From the NCBI GenBank assembly GCA_020634875.1, contig JACKAX010000008.1:50973-114972 (forward strand): a stretch of 64,000 bases of DNA, given 5' to 3'. Under the pieces are notes generated by a model that did not search any database, was not told the DNA's origin, and saw nothing but the letters and a program-made list of their open reading frames with translations. This DNA comes from Anaerolineales bacterium (lineage in GTDB: Bacteria; Chloroflexota; Anaerolineae; Anaerolineales; JABWBV01). Within the stretch, counting starts at the first letter, position 1; the number at the start of each line of letters is the position of its first letter. The translations under genes and the position numbers were made by a program. This document shows positions 34,444-42,890 of the stretch, piece by piece.

Positions 34444-35928
34444 ATGAACACCTCCCCTCCCTCTTCGCCTCTTCGCCTTTTCATCTTTTCATTGCTTTTC
34501 TTTACGCTCCTCCTCGTCGCTTGTACCGCTACCCCCTCCTTACCAACTCCAACTCCCCTCCCTACGGAAGTCTTCCCGCGTCCCACCAAAACCCCCCTCA
34601 TCCTCCCTCCTACCTGGACGCCCGGCCCGCCCACCGAAACCTCTCTCCCTCCCACGCCCTTCCCCACCTACACGTGGACCCCTCTCCCCACCCCCTTCCC
34701 AACGTTAGCCCCCTCCGCCACATCCTTCCCCCCCGTACGGATCGCCTCCGCCGACGAACATCCCTCCGCCGTATACACCCTCCTGTTCCTTGAACGCGGC
34801 GTTGTCCGCGCCTGGAATAAAGACGGAACCGTCACCGATCTTGTCACCCTCCCCGGCACCACCGACCGTCTCGATCGTGTAGATATGTTTGATGTCAGCC
34901 AAGGGGGCTTCCTCGTCGCGATTCTCCGCCACAATCAGCTTGGCGAGACCGAAATTGTTCTTTACGACCGCGCCGCTCAAGCCATTCGCTGGACACAAAC
35001 CATTCCTGTCGCCAATGCCACGAGTATAAAAATCTCCTTCGACAACTTCTGGGTGGCCTTTGGCGGGAGTGGCACCGCCTCCAAACCTGGCGTCGTTGGT
35101 GCCATCCTGGTTGAAGCCCCAGAACAAACCCTTACCCTTGCCGAGTGTAAATATACCTGCGAAAACGTGCGATGGCGTTTCGTTAACAACCAAATTGTCT
35201 GGAGCGATGAAGGCGGTATCTGGCAGGTTGATCCCTTCTTAGGCAAAACCCAGATTCCAGTTTCCCTGCTTCAACCCCCTCTTCAAATCCTCAATTCCGA
35301 TGGTTCTACAGTTACAGGAGTCTTTAAAATCCTCGCTTTTTCTCCGTTAGGCCAATACATCATGCTCTCCAAAGGTCCGTACCCCGACACCATCCCAACT
35401 ATTTACGACCTCGAATCTGGGCGTGCCGCCGATATTCCTGGCCCCTTCCTCTATTCCGATCCCGGCTCTAGCGTCGCGTGGATGTATGAAGACAAATTGG
35501 CCGTGGCCCGCGCGGGGTTAGCTACCGACGGACGTCCCAGTATCGAAGTCTGGCAAATTGCCCCTGCTACCGCTGCCTTTTTTGTCAAAGAACGAACCTC
35601 CTATGTGGGGAGTTCGCCCTCACAAGCGCCCTTTGGCTTGGCGCGCCTGCCAGATGGGGGGGTGCGGTTTGGCCTGTTGGATTTCAGTACGACCAGTTAC
35701 ACGCGGGGCAATGGTATCTACTTTTCTGACCCGCGCGATGACGATCTGAGCCTGCTTAACAACTTGCCCTACCTGCGGATTAAACAGGCGCTATGGATTC
35801 CAGATGGCAGTGGGGTGCTGATGTTGACCGCGAACAAAGTTTATTACATCCCCACAAACGGGGGCTTCGCTTACGAGATGGACGCCTTCCTCGGTCTGGG
35901 GGCGTGTTGTTATGCCTGGGCACCATAG
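34444..35928 (+). CDS. Lipoprotein with Pro/Thr-rich linker and beta-propeller-like domain
   Basis: The 494-residue protein has a lipoprotein signal ending LLLVAC, then about 70 residues rich in TPxPTP and PPTWTPGPPT, typical of Chloroflexi surface linkers. The rest (about 95-494) is beta-rich with propeller-like phrases (VVRAWNKDGTV, LAFSPLGQYIML, WIPDGSGVLML), suggesting a WD40/PD40-type fold. No catalytic signature is visible. The ribosome-binding site is not obvious. Base composition of the coding strand changes from C-rich to G-rich near 35640. It precedes the antiporter-like genes by 32 bases. Confidence 0.8.
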   Translation: MNTSPPSSPLRLFIFSLLFFTLLLVACTATPSLPTPTPLPTEVFPRPTKTPLILPPTWTPGPPTETSLPPTPFPTYTWTPLPTPFPTLAPSATSFPPVRIASADEHPSAVYTLLFLERGVVRAWNKDGTVTDLVTLPGTTDRLDRVDMFDVSQGGFLVAILRHNQLGETEIVLYDRAAQAIRWTQTIPVANATSIKISFDNFWVAFGGSGTASKPGVVGAILVEAPEQTLTLAECKYTCENVRWRFVNNQIVWSDEGGIWQVDPFLGKTQIPVSLLQPPLQILNSDGSTVTGVFKILAFSPLGQYIMLSKGPYPDTIPTIYDLESGRAADIPGPFLYSDPGSSVAWMYEDKLAVARAGLATDGRPSIEVWQIAPATAAFFVKERTSYVGSSPSQAPFGLARLPDGGVRFGLLDFSTTSYTRGNGIYFSDPRDDDLSLLNNLPYLRIKQALWIPDGSGVLMLTANKVYYIPTNGGFAYEMDAFLGLGACCYAWAP

Positions 35929-35960
35929 GCCCTGCGCGCAATTCATCACACCATTTCTCC

Positions 35961-37622
35961 ATGCTTTATTTGATCGGCCTGTTATTCTTTTCCGTGCCGG
36001 TTCTCTTTGGGCTAAACCGGCTGAAGATACGTTATATCTTTGCCTGGTTTTGGACGGTTTTTGCCAGTACGGTCGTTTTTGGGGGCTTTCTGCTTCTTTT
36101 AATCCCCGGGCAGGTAATGACCCCGCGCGAATTTCCTCTGCTCGCGTGGGGCGCGGTTTCCTTGGACGCGGCGACGGGTTCTTCGGGGTATGATCTGACT
36201 CTTGTACTGGATGCTATCTCCGGGCCGTTTGCCCTGGCCCTGGCCGGGTTGGGGCTGGTAGTCGTGTTGACCAGTGCCCAACGCCTCGCCGATGCCCAAA
36301 ATGCCCCTCCCTCCGACATCATCCCCATCCCCTTTGAAGACTGGCGCAACCAGGCGGCCATTCTGCTCTTGATGGGGTGGGGGATGCTGGGGGTGTTGGC
36401 TGGGAATCCGTTGACGTTGTTGCTTGCTTGGGCGGGGGCGGATTTGTCGGGGTTGTGGGCATTATTGGCACGGATTCGCGGACGGGAGGCCAGCGAGCGG
36501 ATCGTATTGGATTTTTCCGCGCGGGCGGCGGGGATTTTGTTGTTGATCTGGGCTATGATCGCCGCGTGGGGGGCAGGGAGTCCGTTAGGGTGGGGGCATT
36601 TCCCTGAGGAGGCACATGTCATTTTATTGCTGGCGTGTGGTTTCAGGTTGGGGGTGGTGCCTTTGCAGGTGTATTTTTTTGAAGATTTGCCTCTGCGCCG
36701 TGGGGTGGGAATGATGACACGGATGGCGATTCCGGTGGTGTCGAGTTTGGTGTTGTTGGGACGGGTTGGGGAGATGCCATTGACTTCTTTTATAGGGGGG
36801 GCGTTGCTGGCGTTGACGGCGGTTACGGGGCTGTATGCGGGGGGATCGTGGTTGGCGGCGAAAAATGAATTAGAAGGACGGGCGTTTTGGGTGTTGGGGA
36901 TGGGGGCGCTGGCCTTGGCATCCGCGATTAGGGGGGAGGCTGTGGCTGTGCTGGCGTGGGGGTTAGCGTTATTGTTGGGGGGGAGTGGGTTGTTGTTGTA
37001 TTCGGTGCAGAGCCAGTGGGTGCGTTTATTTGTAGGGGTGGGGGGGCTGATGCTGACGGCTCTCCCGGGGACGCCTGTGGCGGCAGGGATGGGGTTGTAT
37101 ACGGGGGCGTTGGATGTGTGGGCGTTACCTTTTGTTTTGGTACATGGGTTATTGTTGGCGGGGTTTGTGCGGCATTGGGCGCGTGAGCGGGAAGAAGGGC
37201 AGGTGGCGGTGCGGGCAATTCGGGGGGCGTATGCGTTGGGGTTGTTGATTCTGCCGGTGGTTTGGGGGCTGGCGGGGTATTTCGGTGGAGCGGGGACGCG
37301 TATGGCCGCGTGGTGGACCGCGGGGGTTGGGGTCATTTTGGCGGGGGGGCTGTGGGTTTGGGTTCAGCGTAGGCTCAAGGAAGAAAAAAATGGGGATCAG
37401 CGCATCAAAATTCGTCCTCCAAGTTTGTTGGGGGAGATGCTGCGACGGGTGTTTTCGTTTCATTGGTTTTACAGGATGTTTTGGCGAGCGTACCGGTTGA
37501 TGGGGGGCGGGGTGGCGTTTGTTTCGGTGCTGTTAGAGGGGGAGGCAGGGATTTTATGGACGTTGCTGTTATTGTTTTTGTTGATTTCGTTGATTACGAC
37601 GCAGGTAGGGGCTGGTGGTTGA
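35961..37622 (+). CDS. Divergent complex I/Mrp antiporter-like membrane subunit (NuoL/M/N type)
   Basis: The 553-residue polytopic protein (about 14 helices) resembles proton-conducting NuoL/M/N and MrpA/D subunits. The segment LLLAWAGADLSGLWALL aligns with the conserved TM5 region, with Asp near the key Glu position, and FRLGVVPLQVYFFEDLPLRRG aligns with the TM7-8 loop, but the usual lysines are hard to place. It is clearly diverged. The open frame extends upstream to 35793 within the preceding gene; the ATG at 35961 begins the first hydrophobic segment and is preferred. It is the first of three overlapping genes (35961, 37615, 38232). Confidence 0.75.
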   Translation: MLYLIGLLFFSVPVLFGLNRLKIRYIFAWFWTVFASTVVFGGFLLLLIPGQVMTPREFPLLAWGAVSLDAATGSSGYDLTLVLDAISGPFALALAGLGLVVVLTSAQRLADAQNAPPSDIIPIPFEDWRNQAAILLLMGWGMLGVLAGNPLTLLLAWAGADLSGLWALLARIRGREASERIVLDFSARAAGILLLIWAMIAAWGAGSPLGWGHFPEEAHVILLLACGFRLGVVPLQVYFFEDLPLRRGVGMMTRMAIPVVSSLVLLGRVGEMPLTSFIGGALLALTAVTGLYAGGSWLAAKNELEGRAFWVLGMGALALASAIRGEAVAVLAWGLALLLGGSGLLLYSVQSQWVRLFVGVGGLMLTALPGTPVAAGMGLYTGALDVWALPFVLVHGLLLAGFVRHWAREREEGQVAVRAIRGAYALGLLILPVVWGLAGYFGGAGTRMAAWWTAGVGVILAGGLWVWVQRRLKEEKNGDQRIKIRPPSLLGEMLRRVFSFHWFYRMFWRAYRLMGGGVAFVSVLLEGEAGILWTLLLLFLLISLITTQVGAGG

Positions 37623-38235
37623 GTTAGATTTTGCCCGGTGGGCTGTTCCGGCGGTGGGGGTGCTGCTGGTGACGGGGTTAGTTGTCCTGGCAAGCCAGGA
37701 TTGGCGCTGGATTATTGCCGCGTTGGGGGTTCAGTATGCAGCGGTGTTTGTGCTGGTGGCAGGGTCGTGGCGGTTGGAATTGGCAGTAGTGAAATTGGTG
37801 GCGGGGTGGATGGCAACGGCGATTTTGGGAGCTTCGCAGGATATGACACAAATTGACCCAGAGCGTGCGCATCCTTCGGGAAGTGTGTTTCGGGTGTTAG
37901 TGGGGGCGATGGTGGGCTTGACCGTGTTTTCGCTGGTGCCGGATGTGATGGCGTTATTGGCTCCGTATATGGACTCTGTGCCGTGGCCAGAGTTGGCCGG
38001 GGGGCTGTTGTTGATGGGGATGGGGCTGGCATTGTTGGGCTTGAATGCGCGTCCTTTGCGGGTGATTTTGGCGTTGTTGGTATTGTTTTCCGGGTTTGAG
38101 GTGTTGTATGCGGTGGTGGAGGATTCAACTTTGGTGGCGGGGTTATTGGCGTTGGTGAATCTGGCGCTGGCGATGATGGGGGCGTATTTACATTTGGTGG
38201 CGCGGCTGGAACTCCCTGAGGAGAAACGTCCGTGA
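37615..38235 (+). CDS. Small polytopic membrane protein of the antiporter-like module
   Basis: The 206-residue protein has about six hydrophobic helices and little else. Size and position between two antiporter-like subunits resemble HyfE, MnhC or NuoK-type small subunits, but sequence identity to any of them is not evident. The GTG start lies inside the end of the preceding gene (8-base overlap), and its stop overlaps the next start by 4 bases (GTGA), so all three genes should be translated together. A function as a membrane-arm subunit is inferred from context. Confidence 0.7.
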   Translation: MVELDFARWAVPAVGVLLVTGLVVLASQDWRWIIAALGVQYAAVFVLVAGSWRLELAVVKLVAGWMATAILGASQDMTQIDPERAHPSGSVFRVLVGAMVGLTVFSLVPDVMALLAPYMDSVPWPELAGGLLLMGMGLALLGLNARPLRVILALLVLFSGFEVLYAVVEDSTLVAGLLALVNLALAMMGAYLHLVARLELPEEKRP

Positions 38236-39680
38236 GCGCGCCGATTGTATGGGGCGTGATCCCTTTATTGGTGGCGGTGGGGCTTTTGGCATTGCGACGA
38301 TGGGAAAAGCAGGTGACGAGTGCAGGCGCGGTGCTAATGCTGGTGCTGGCCGGTTCGGTGTGGGCATTGCCTGTGAATAAAGCGGTGCATGTTGGGCCGT
38401 GGACTTTACGCGTGCAGGATGTATGGGAGGTATTTGGAAGACGGTTTGTAGTGGCGGACGCGGATCGAGGCGTAGTGGCGCTGATTTATATGCTGGCTGG
38501 TTTTTGGTTTTTGGGGGCGTTAGCCGCGCGTCCGGGAAAGTTGTTTGTGCCCCTGGCCATGATGACGGTGATTTTGTGGATGGGGGCACTGGCAGTTGAA
38601 CCGTTTTTGTATGCAGCGCTATTTTTGGAAATTGCAATGATTGTGACTGTGCCATTTTTGCGCCCGCCGGGTAGAGAGGCGGGGCCAGGCGTATTGCGCT
38701 ACCTATCGTTTCAGACATTGGGGCTGCCGTTTATTTTATTTACCGGGTGGATGTTGGGACAGGTAACCCCTGACCTGGCTGATCCGGGGCAGGTCGTACT
38801 GCCTGCAACGCTGGTCGGGTTTGGGTTTGCCTTGTTGTTGGCAGTATTTCCTTTCCATTCGTGGATGCCGATGCTTGCAGAGGAAGCTCATCCTTATGTG
38901 GTGGCATTTTTATTTTTTATGCATCCGTTTGTGGTAGGGTTGTTCGGACTGGGTTTTTTGAATGAATTTTCATGGTTGCGAAATGCACCGGCTGTTTACG
39001 CACTGTTGCGTGGCGTAGGCTTTTCAATGACCGTGGCAGGGGGTGTGTGGGCGGCATTCGATTTTTCTGCTCGGCGCAGGTTTTTGACGCAGAAGGTACG
39101 CCATCTTGGACGGTTGATGGGGTTTGCGACAGTGGTGACAACAGGGATTTCTTTGTTGGCGATCAGTGAGGGACATCGTGTAGGCCTGGAAGTCTTCTTT
39201 GGGCTGATGGTGCCGCGGGCGTTTATTTTTTTGGTATGGGCACTCGCTCTGACCGTATTGGAATCCCAGACTGGAACCCTGGATTTTTCGGCTTTGCAAG
39301 GTACGGGTCGTAAGTATCCAATCACTGCCGCGGTGTTGGTTGTAGCGCAGTTGGCTGTGGCGGGGTTTCCGCTTTTAGCGGGGTTCCCATTACGGATAGC
39401 TTTGTTGGCGCAATTGGCTGAGACGAATTTGCTAGGGGCTTTTGGGGTGATGATTGGCGGGTTGGGGCTGTTGGTGGCAGCTTTGCGTGTGCTCGCGGTA
39501 TTAGTGATGTCCCCCGCGGGAGAAGTTCCCAATGAAATGGTTCATTCACCGGAATTGTTAGGGAAACGCATTTGGTTGCTAGTGGGTTTGGTTGGGTTGG
39601 TATTATTAGGCCTTTTTCCGCAGTGGCTTACCCCACTCATTTCCCGTTTGCCTGCCGCCTTTCCGGGATTAGGGGGGTAG
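38232..39680 (+). CDS. NuoN/HyfB-like proton-translocating antiporter subunit
   Basis: The 482-residue protein has about 14 helices. The TM5 Glu is present (YAALFLEIAMIVTVP) and FPFHSWMPMLAEEAHPYVVAFLFFMHP, shown here only as FPFHSWMPMLAEEAHP, aligns with the TM7-8 loop of complex I antiporters (PFHxWxPxxxExAP). The TM7 Lys region reads VLRYLSFQTLG, with Arg, and the TM8 position carries MHPF. The GTG start overlaps the previous stop by 4 bases. No hydrogenase, NADH dehydrogenase or Mrp subunit genes flank the module, so its partner is unknown. Confidence 0.8.
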   Translation: MSAPIVWGVIPLLVAVGLLALRRWEKQVTSAGAVLMLVLAGSVWALPVNKAVHVGPWTLRVQDVWEVFGRRFVVADADRGVVALIYMLAGFWFLGALAARPGKLFVPLAMMTVILWMGALAVEPFLYAALFLEIAMIVTVPFLRPPGREAGPGVLRYLSFQTLGLPFILFTGWMLGQVTPDLADPGQVVLPATLVGFGFALLLAVFPFHSWMPMLAEEAHPYVVAFLFFMHPFVVGLFGLGFLNEFSWLRNAPAVYALLRGVGFSMTVAGGVWAAFDFSARRRFLTQKVRHLGRLMGFATVVTTGISLLAISEGHRVGLEVFFGLMVPRAFIFLVWALALTVLESQTGTLDFSALQGTGRKYPITAAVLVVAQLAVAGFPLLAGFPLRIALLAQLAETNLLGAFGVMIGGLGLLVAALRVLAVLVMSPAGEVPNEMVHSPELLGKRIWLLVGLVGLVLLGLFPQWLTPLISRLPAAFPGLGG

Positions 39681-39774
39681 AACTTTGAAGGGCATGATTA
39701 AGTTATAATTCCGCACACAAAATTGAATGTTTCGAGTACCTTTTTGGCTCACTTTATCCCTGGAGTAAAACACG

Positions 39775-40956
39775 ATGGACATGGATCAACTTATCAAACG
39801 CATAGACTGGCTCGATGACCAACACCGTAAAGGAAAGGGCACGATTGCCGCGTTGGAAGAACGTCTGGTGCAAATGGAAGGCCAGCTCAACGCCGCCAAT
39901 AAACAAGTCCAAGAATTAACGGGGGAACTCACACACTTGAAAACAGTCCTAACCCGGATGAATCAGTTTGACACTTCTTTAGCCCAGGTGAGGATGGAAT
40001 CCTCCCGCGCCATCGAAGACATTGAAAAACGCCGTCTCGACCGCGAGCGCGAAATCGAAGAAATCCGCTCCGTCCAAATCGAAGGCGTCACCCGGCATCT
40101 GATGGAACTCCGCAAAGGCCTGGAACCCATCCCTGAAATGCAAACCCGCATCCAGGCCCGTGTGGAAGAAGACTACCGGCTGGCGCGCCTCATTGACGGT
40201 TTGAAACAAGAAGTTGTCGAAGTCCGTCGTGAAGATGAAGCCTGGCTTCGCAGCATCAAATTGCTCGAAGAGAATCAACGCCGCGACGACAAGCGCCTCA
40301 CCGACCTGCAAGGCGAATCCCTCGCCCTCCGCAAACGCCTGGACGAACAACGCGGCCGCGTGGACCTTTCCGCAGATAGCCTGCGAAAACTCGAAATCCG
40401 CCTCGGCGAACTGGCCCAAGTCGAAAGCGACCGCCGCGAGGCCTTCAATACCCTTTACGAAAAACAAAACCTTATTCAGACTGACCGTGACCGTAAATGG
40501 AAAGAGTGGGAAGCTCGCTTCGGCACCGTCGAAACCCAGGCCGTTGAACTGCAAGAGCGCATTCAAACCTTTGTCACCGCCGAGCGTGATGTCAAACGCC
40601 TGCAAGAAACCGTCGAAGCCCTCATCGAACGCGTAGATCGCCGTATCAACGAAATCACCGAAATGCAGCGCCTCTCCGAAGAACGTTTCCGCCAGGAATG
40701 GGTCACCTTCAAAGCCGACGACCAAAAACGCTGGACAAATTACACCCTCACCCAAGAAGAACTAACTCGCGAGGCCACCCGCAGCCAGGGCAAATATATT
40801 GATCGCCTCGCCTCCGTGGAAGACGACCTGCAAGAAGTTAAAGACATTGCCCAACAGCTCGACGAACAAGTTGCCCGCAAACTCCAAAGCCTCCTCGCCC
40901 TCGCCCGAGATTGGGTCGCCGATTACGAACGTGTCCTCGGACGGGTGCAGGCTTAA
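39775..40956 (+). CDS. Long coiled-coil protein upstream of selB
   Basis: The 393-residue soluble protein is almost entirely charged heptad-type helix (RRLDREREIEEIRSVQ, KLLEENQRRDDKRLTDLQGE) with no catalytic motif, signal or membrane segment. It resembles SMC-hinge-less structural coiled coils; I recognise no named family. GGAG lies 9 bases before the ATG and a TATAAT is present at 39704-39709. The stop codon shares a base with the selB start (TAATG), so the two are cotranslated. A link to selenocysteine incorporation is possible only by association. Confidence 0.82.
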   Translation: MDMDQLIKRIDWLDDQHRKGKGTIAALEERLVQMEGQLNAANKQVQELTGELTHLKTVLTRMNQFDTSLAQVRMESSRAIEDIEKRRLDREREIEEIRSVQIEGVTRHLMELRKGLEPIPEMQTRIQARVEEDYRLARLIDGLKQEVVEVRREDEAWLRSIKLLEENQRRDDKRLTDLQGESLALRKRLDEQRGRVDLSADSLRKLEIRLGELAQVESDRREAFNTLYEKQNLIQTDRDRKWKEWEARFGTVETQAVELQERIQTFVTAERDVKRLQETVEALIERVDRRINEITEMQRLSEERFRQEWVTFKADDQKRWTNYTLTQEELTREATRSQGKYIDRLASVEDDLQEVKDIAQQLDEQVARKLQSLLALARDWVADYERVLGRVQA

Positions 40957-42836
40957 TGCGTGTCATTGGCACCGCCGGGCACGTTGACCACGGCAAATCC
41001 ACCCTCATTCAAGCGCTCACTGGTACGCATCCCGACCGCCTGAAAGAAGAACGCGAGCGGGAGATGACCATTGACCTCGGCTTCGCGTTCTTCACCCTTC
41101 CCAACGGGCAAGATGTGGGCGTGGTGGATGTCCCCGGACACCGCGATTTTATCGAAAATATGCTGGCGGGCGTGGGGGGCATTGACGCCGTGTTGTTTGT
41201 CATTGCCGCCGACGAAGGCGTGATGCCCCAAACCCGCGAACACCTCGCCATCCTCGATTTACTTCAAATTCAAACCGGTGTCGTCGCCCTCACGAAAATT
41301 GACATGCTTGACGACCCCGAATGGTTAAATCTGATTGAAGAAGATGTCCGCGCGGCCCTCCGTGGCACGATCCTGGAAACCGCCCCCGTCGTCCGCGTCT
41401 CCGCCCGCGCCCGGACCGGGCTTCCGCAGTTGCTCGACGCCCTGACCGCCTGCCTGACCGATCACCCGCCCCGCCCGGATTTAGGTCGCCCACGCCTGCC
41501 CATTGACCGGGTGTTTACCATGCAAGGGTTCGGCACCATCGTCACGGGCACGTTAAGCGATGGGGTTTTTGCCATTGGACAGGATGTGGTCATCCAACCG
41601 GATGGCCTGCGCGGGCGGATTCGCGGTCTGCAAGCACACAACGAAAAAGAACAGCACGCCCGTCCCGGGACACGCACCGCCATCAACCTCGCGGGCGTTC
41701 CCCTCGAAGACATCCGCCGCGGCGAATGGGTTACGCTCCCCGGACAATTTACCCCGACCCAACGCCTGGACCTGCAACTCCGCGTCCTCCCCGACGTGGG
41801 TGCGGTGAAACATGATTTGGAAGTGAAATTTTTCCTCGGCGCGGCGGAAGTGGTGGGGCGTGTGCGGTTGTTGGGGGCCGAAACCCTCGAACCCGGCGAA
41901 ACCGGCTGGGTTCAAATCGAACTCCGCGACCCCGTCATCGCCCTACGCGGTGACCGTTACATCCTCCGCCGCCCGTCCCCCGGCGAAACCATCGGCGGCG
42001 GCATGGTGATGGACCCCCATCCAAAGGGCCGCCACAAACGTTTTGACGAAGCGATCCTGGCACGTTTGGCCTCCCTCGCGCAGGGCACCCCCGAAGAACT
42101 CTTCACCCAAGCCTTGACGCGGCTCGGCGCGGCCCCCGCGCGAACGATCATTGAACTGGCCGCGTTAGGCTCCGACGCGGGGCAGACGGCGTTGGAAGGG
42201 TTACTCGCGACCGGGGTCGTGATTCCGCTCGAACCCGGTTCCCCCGAAGGGCTGCTGACGACGCCAACCTTTTGGGAAACGTTTGCGGATCGGGTGCAGA
42301 AAGAGATTGGGGCTTTTCATCGTCAAAATCCCCTTCGCCCCGGGATGCCCCGCGAGGCGTTAAAAAGCCGCTTGAAGGTGGAATCACGATTGTTCAATGC
42401 GCTGATGACGAAGTTAACCGGAGAGGGCGCGGTGGCCGCGAACGACACGCTGGTTTGGCATCCGGCCCATACCGTCCAATTTACCCCCGCCCAAACCGCC
42501 GCGGTGAACCGTTTGCTGGCGCGGTTCGCGTCCAGCCCGTTTGCCCCGCCCTCCGTCAAAGAGGCCCAGGCCGACGTGGGGCTGGAGGTGTACGGGGCGC
42601 TGGTCGAGGGGAGTCAATTGGTGCAAGTCTCGCCCGAAGTCGTGTTTCGGCGGGAAGATTATGAGCGGTTACTGACCGGGACGCGGCAAATTTTGAGCAA
42701 AGAGGGGGAGATCACGGTGGCAACGTTCCGCGACCGATTTGGCACGAGCCGGAAATACGCGCTCGGTTTTTTAGAGTATTTGGATGCGGTGGGAGTGACG
42801 GCGCGTGCGGGGGACGCCCGACGGTTGAAAGGTTAG
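40956..42836 (+). CDS. selB: Selenocysteine-specific elongation factor SelB
   Basis: The 626-residue protein is a translational GTPase that brings Sec-tRNA(Sec) to the ribosome at recoded UGA codons. G1 is GHVDHGKST, the SelB-specific RLKEEREREMTIDLGFAF follows, G3 is DVPGHRDF and G4 TKID. EF-Tu-like domains 2-3 follow, then C-terminal winged helices (about 380-626) that bind the SECIS hairpin. A frame starting at 40911 lies in the preceding gene; the ATG at 40956 overlapping its stop is chosen. No selA, selD or tRNA-Sec gene is in the window. The coding strand changes from C-rich to G-rich at about 42150. Confidence 0.95.
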   Translation: MRVIGTAGHVDHGKSTLIQALTGTHPDRLKEEREREMTIDLGFAFFTLPNGQDVGVVDVPGHRDFIENMLAGVGGIDAVLFVIAADEGVMPQTREHLAILDLLQIQTGVVALTKIDMLDDPEWLNLIEEDVRAALRGTILETAPVVRVSARARTGLPQLLDALTACLTDHPPRPDLGRPRLPIDRVFTMQGFGTIVTGTLSDGVFAIGQDVVIQPDGLRGRIRGLQAHNEKEQHARPGTRTAINLAGVPLEDIRRGEWVTLPGQFTPTQRLDLQLRVLPDVGAVKHDLEVKFFLGAAEVVGRVRLLGAETLEPGETGWVQIELRDPVIALRGDRYILRRPSPGETIGGGMVMDPHPKGRHKRFDEAILARLASLAQGTPEELFTQALTRLGAAPARTIIELAALGSDAGQTALEGLLATGVVIPLEPGSPEGLLTTPTFWETFADRVQKEIGAFHRQNPLRPGMPREALKSRLKVESRLFNALMTKLTGEGAVAANDTLVWHPAHTVQFTPAQTAAVNRLLARFASSPFAPPSVKEAQADVGLEVYGALVEGSQLVQVSPEVVFRREDYERLLTGTRQILSKEGEITVATFRDRFGTSRKYALGFLEYLDAVGVTARAGDARRLKG

Positions 42837-42845
42837 TTAAAAAAA

Positions 42846-42878
42846 AACGGGCAGGCTCAAAGCCTGCCCGTTTTTTTT
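42846..42878. terminator. Bidirectional terminator after selB
   Basis: AACGGGCAGGC and GCCTGCCCGTT form a perfect 11-bp stem with A and T runs on both sides. It separates selB from the convergent PDWL-repeat gene. Confidence 0.9.
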
Positions 42879-42890
42879 AGAGGTAGGGGG

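Noticed and set aside
36032..37336. 434-codon open frame on the minus strand
   Set aside because: It is Pro/Asn/Thr-rich shadow sequence of the antiporter-like gene, without start signals or domains.
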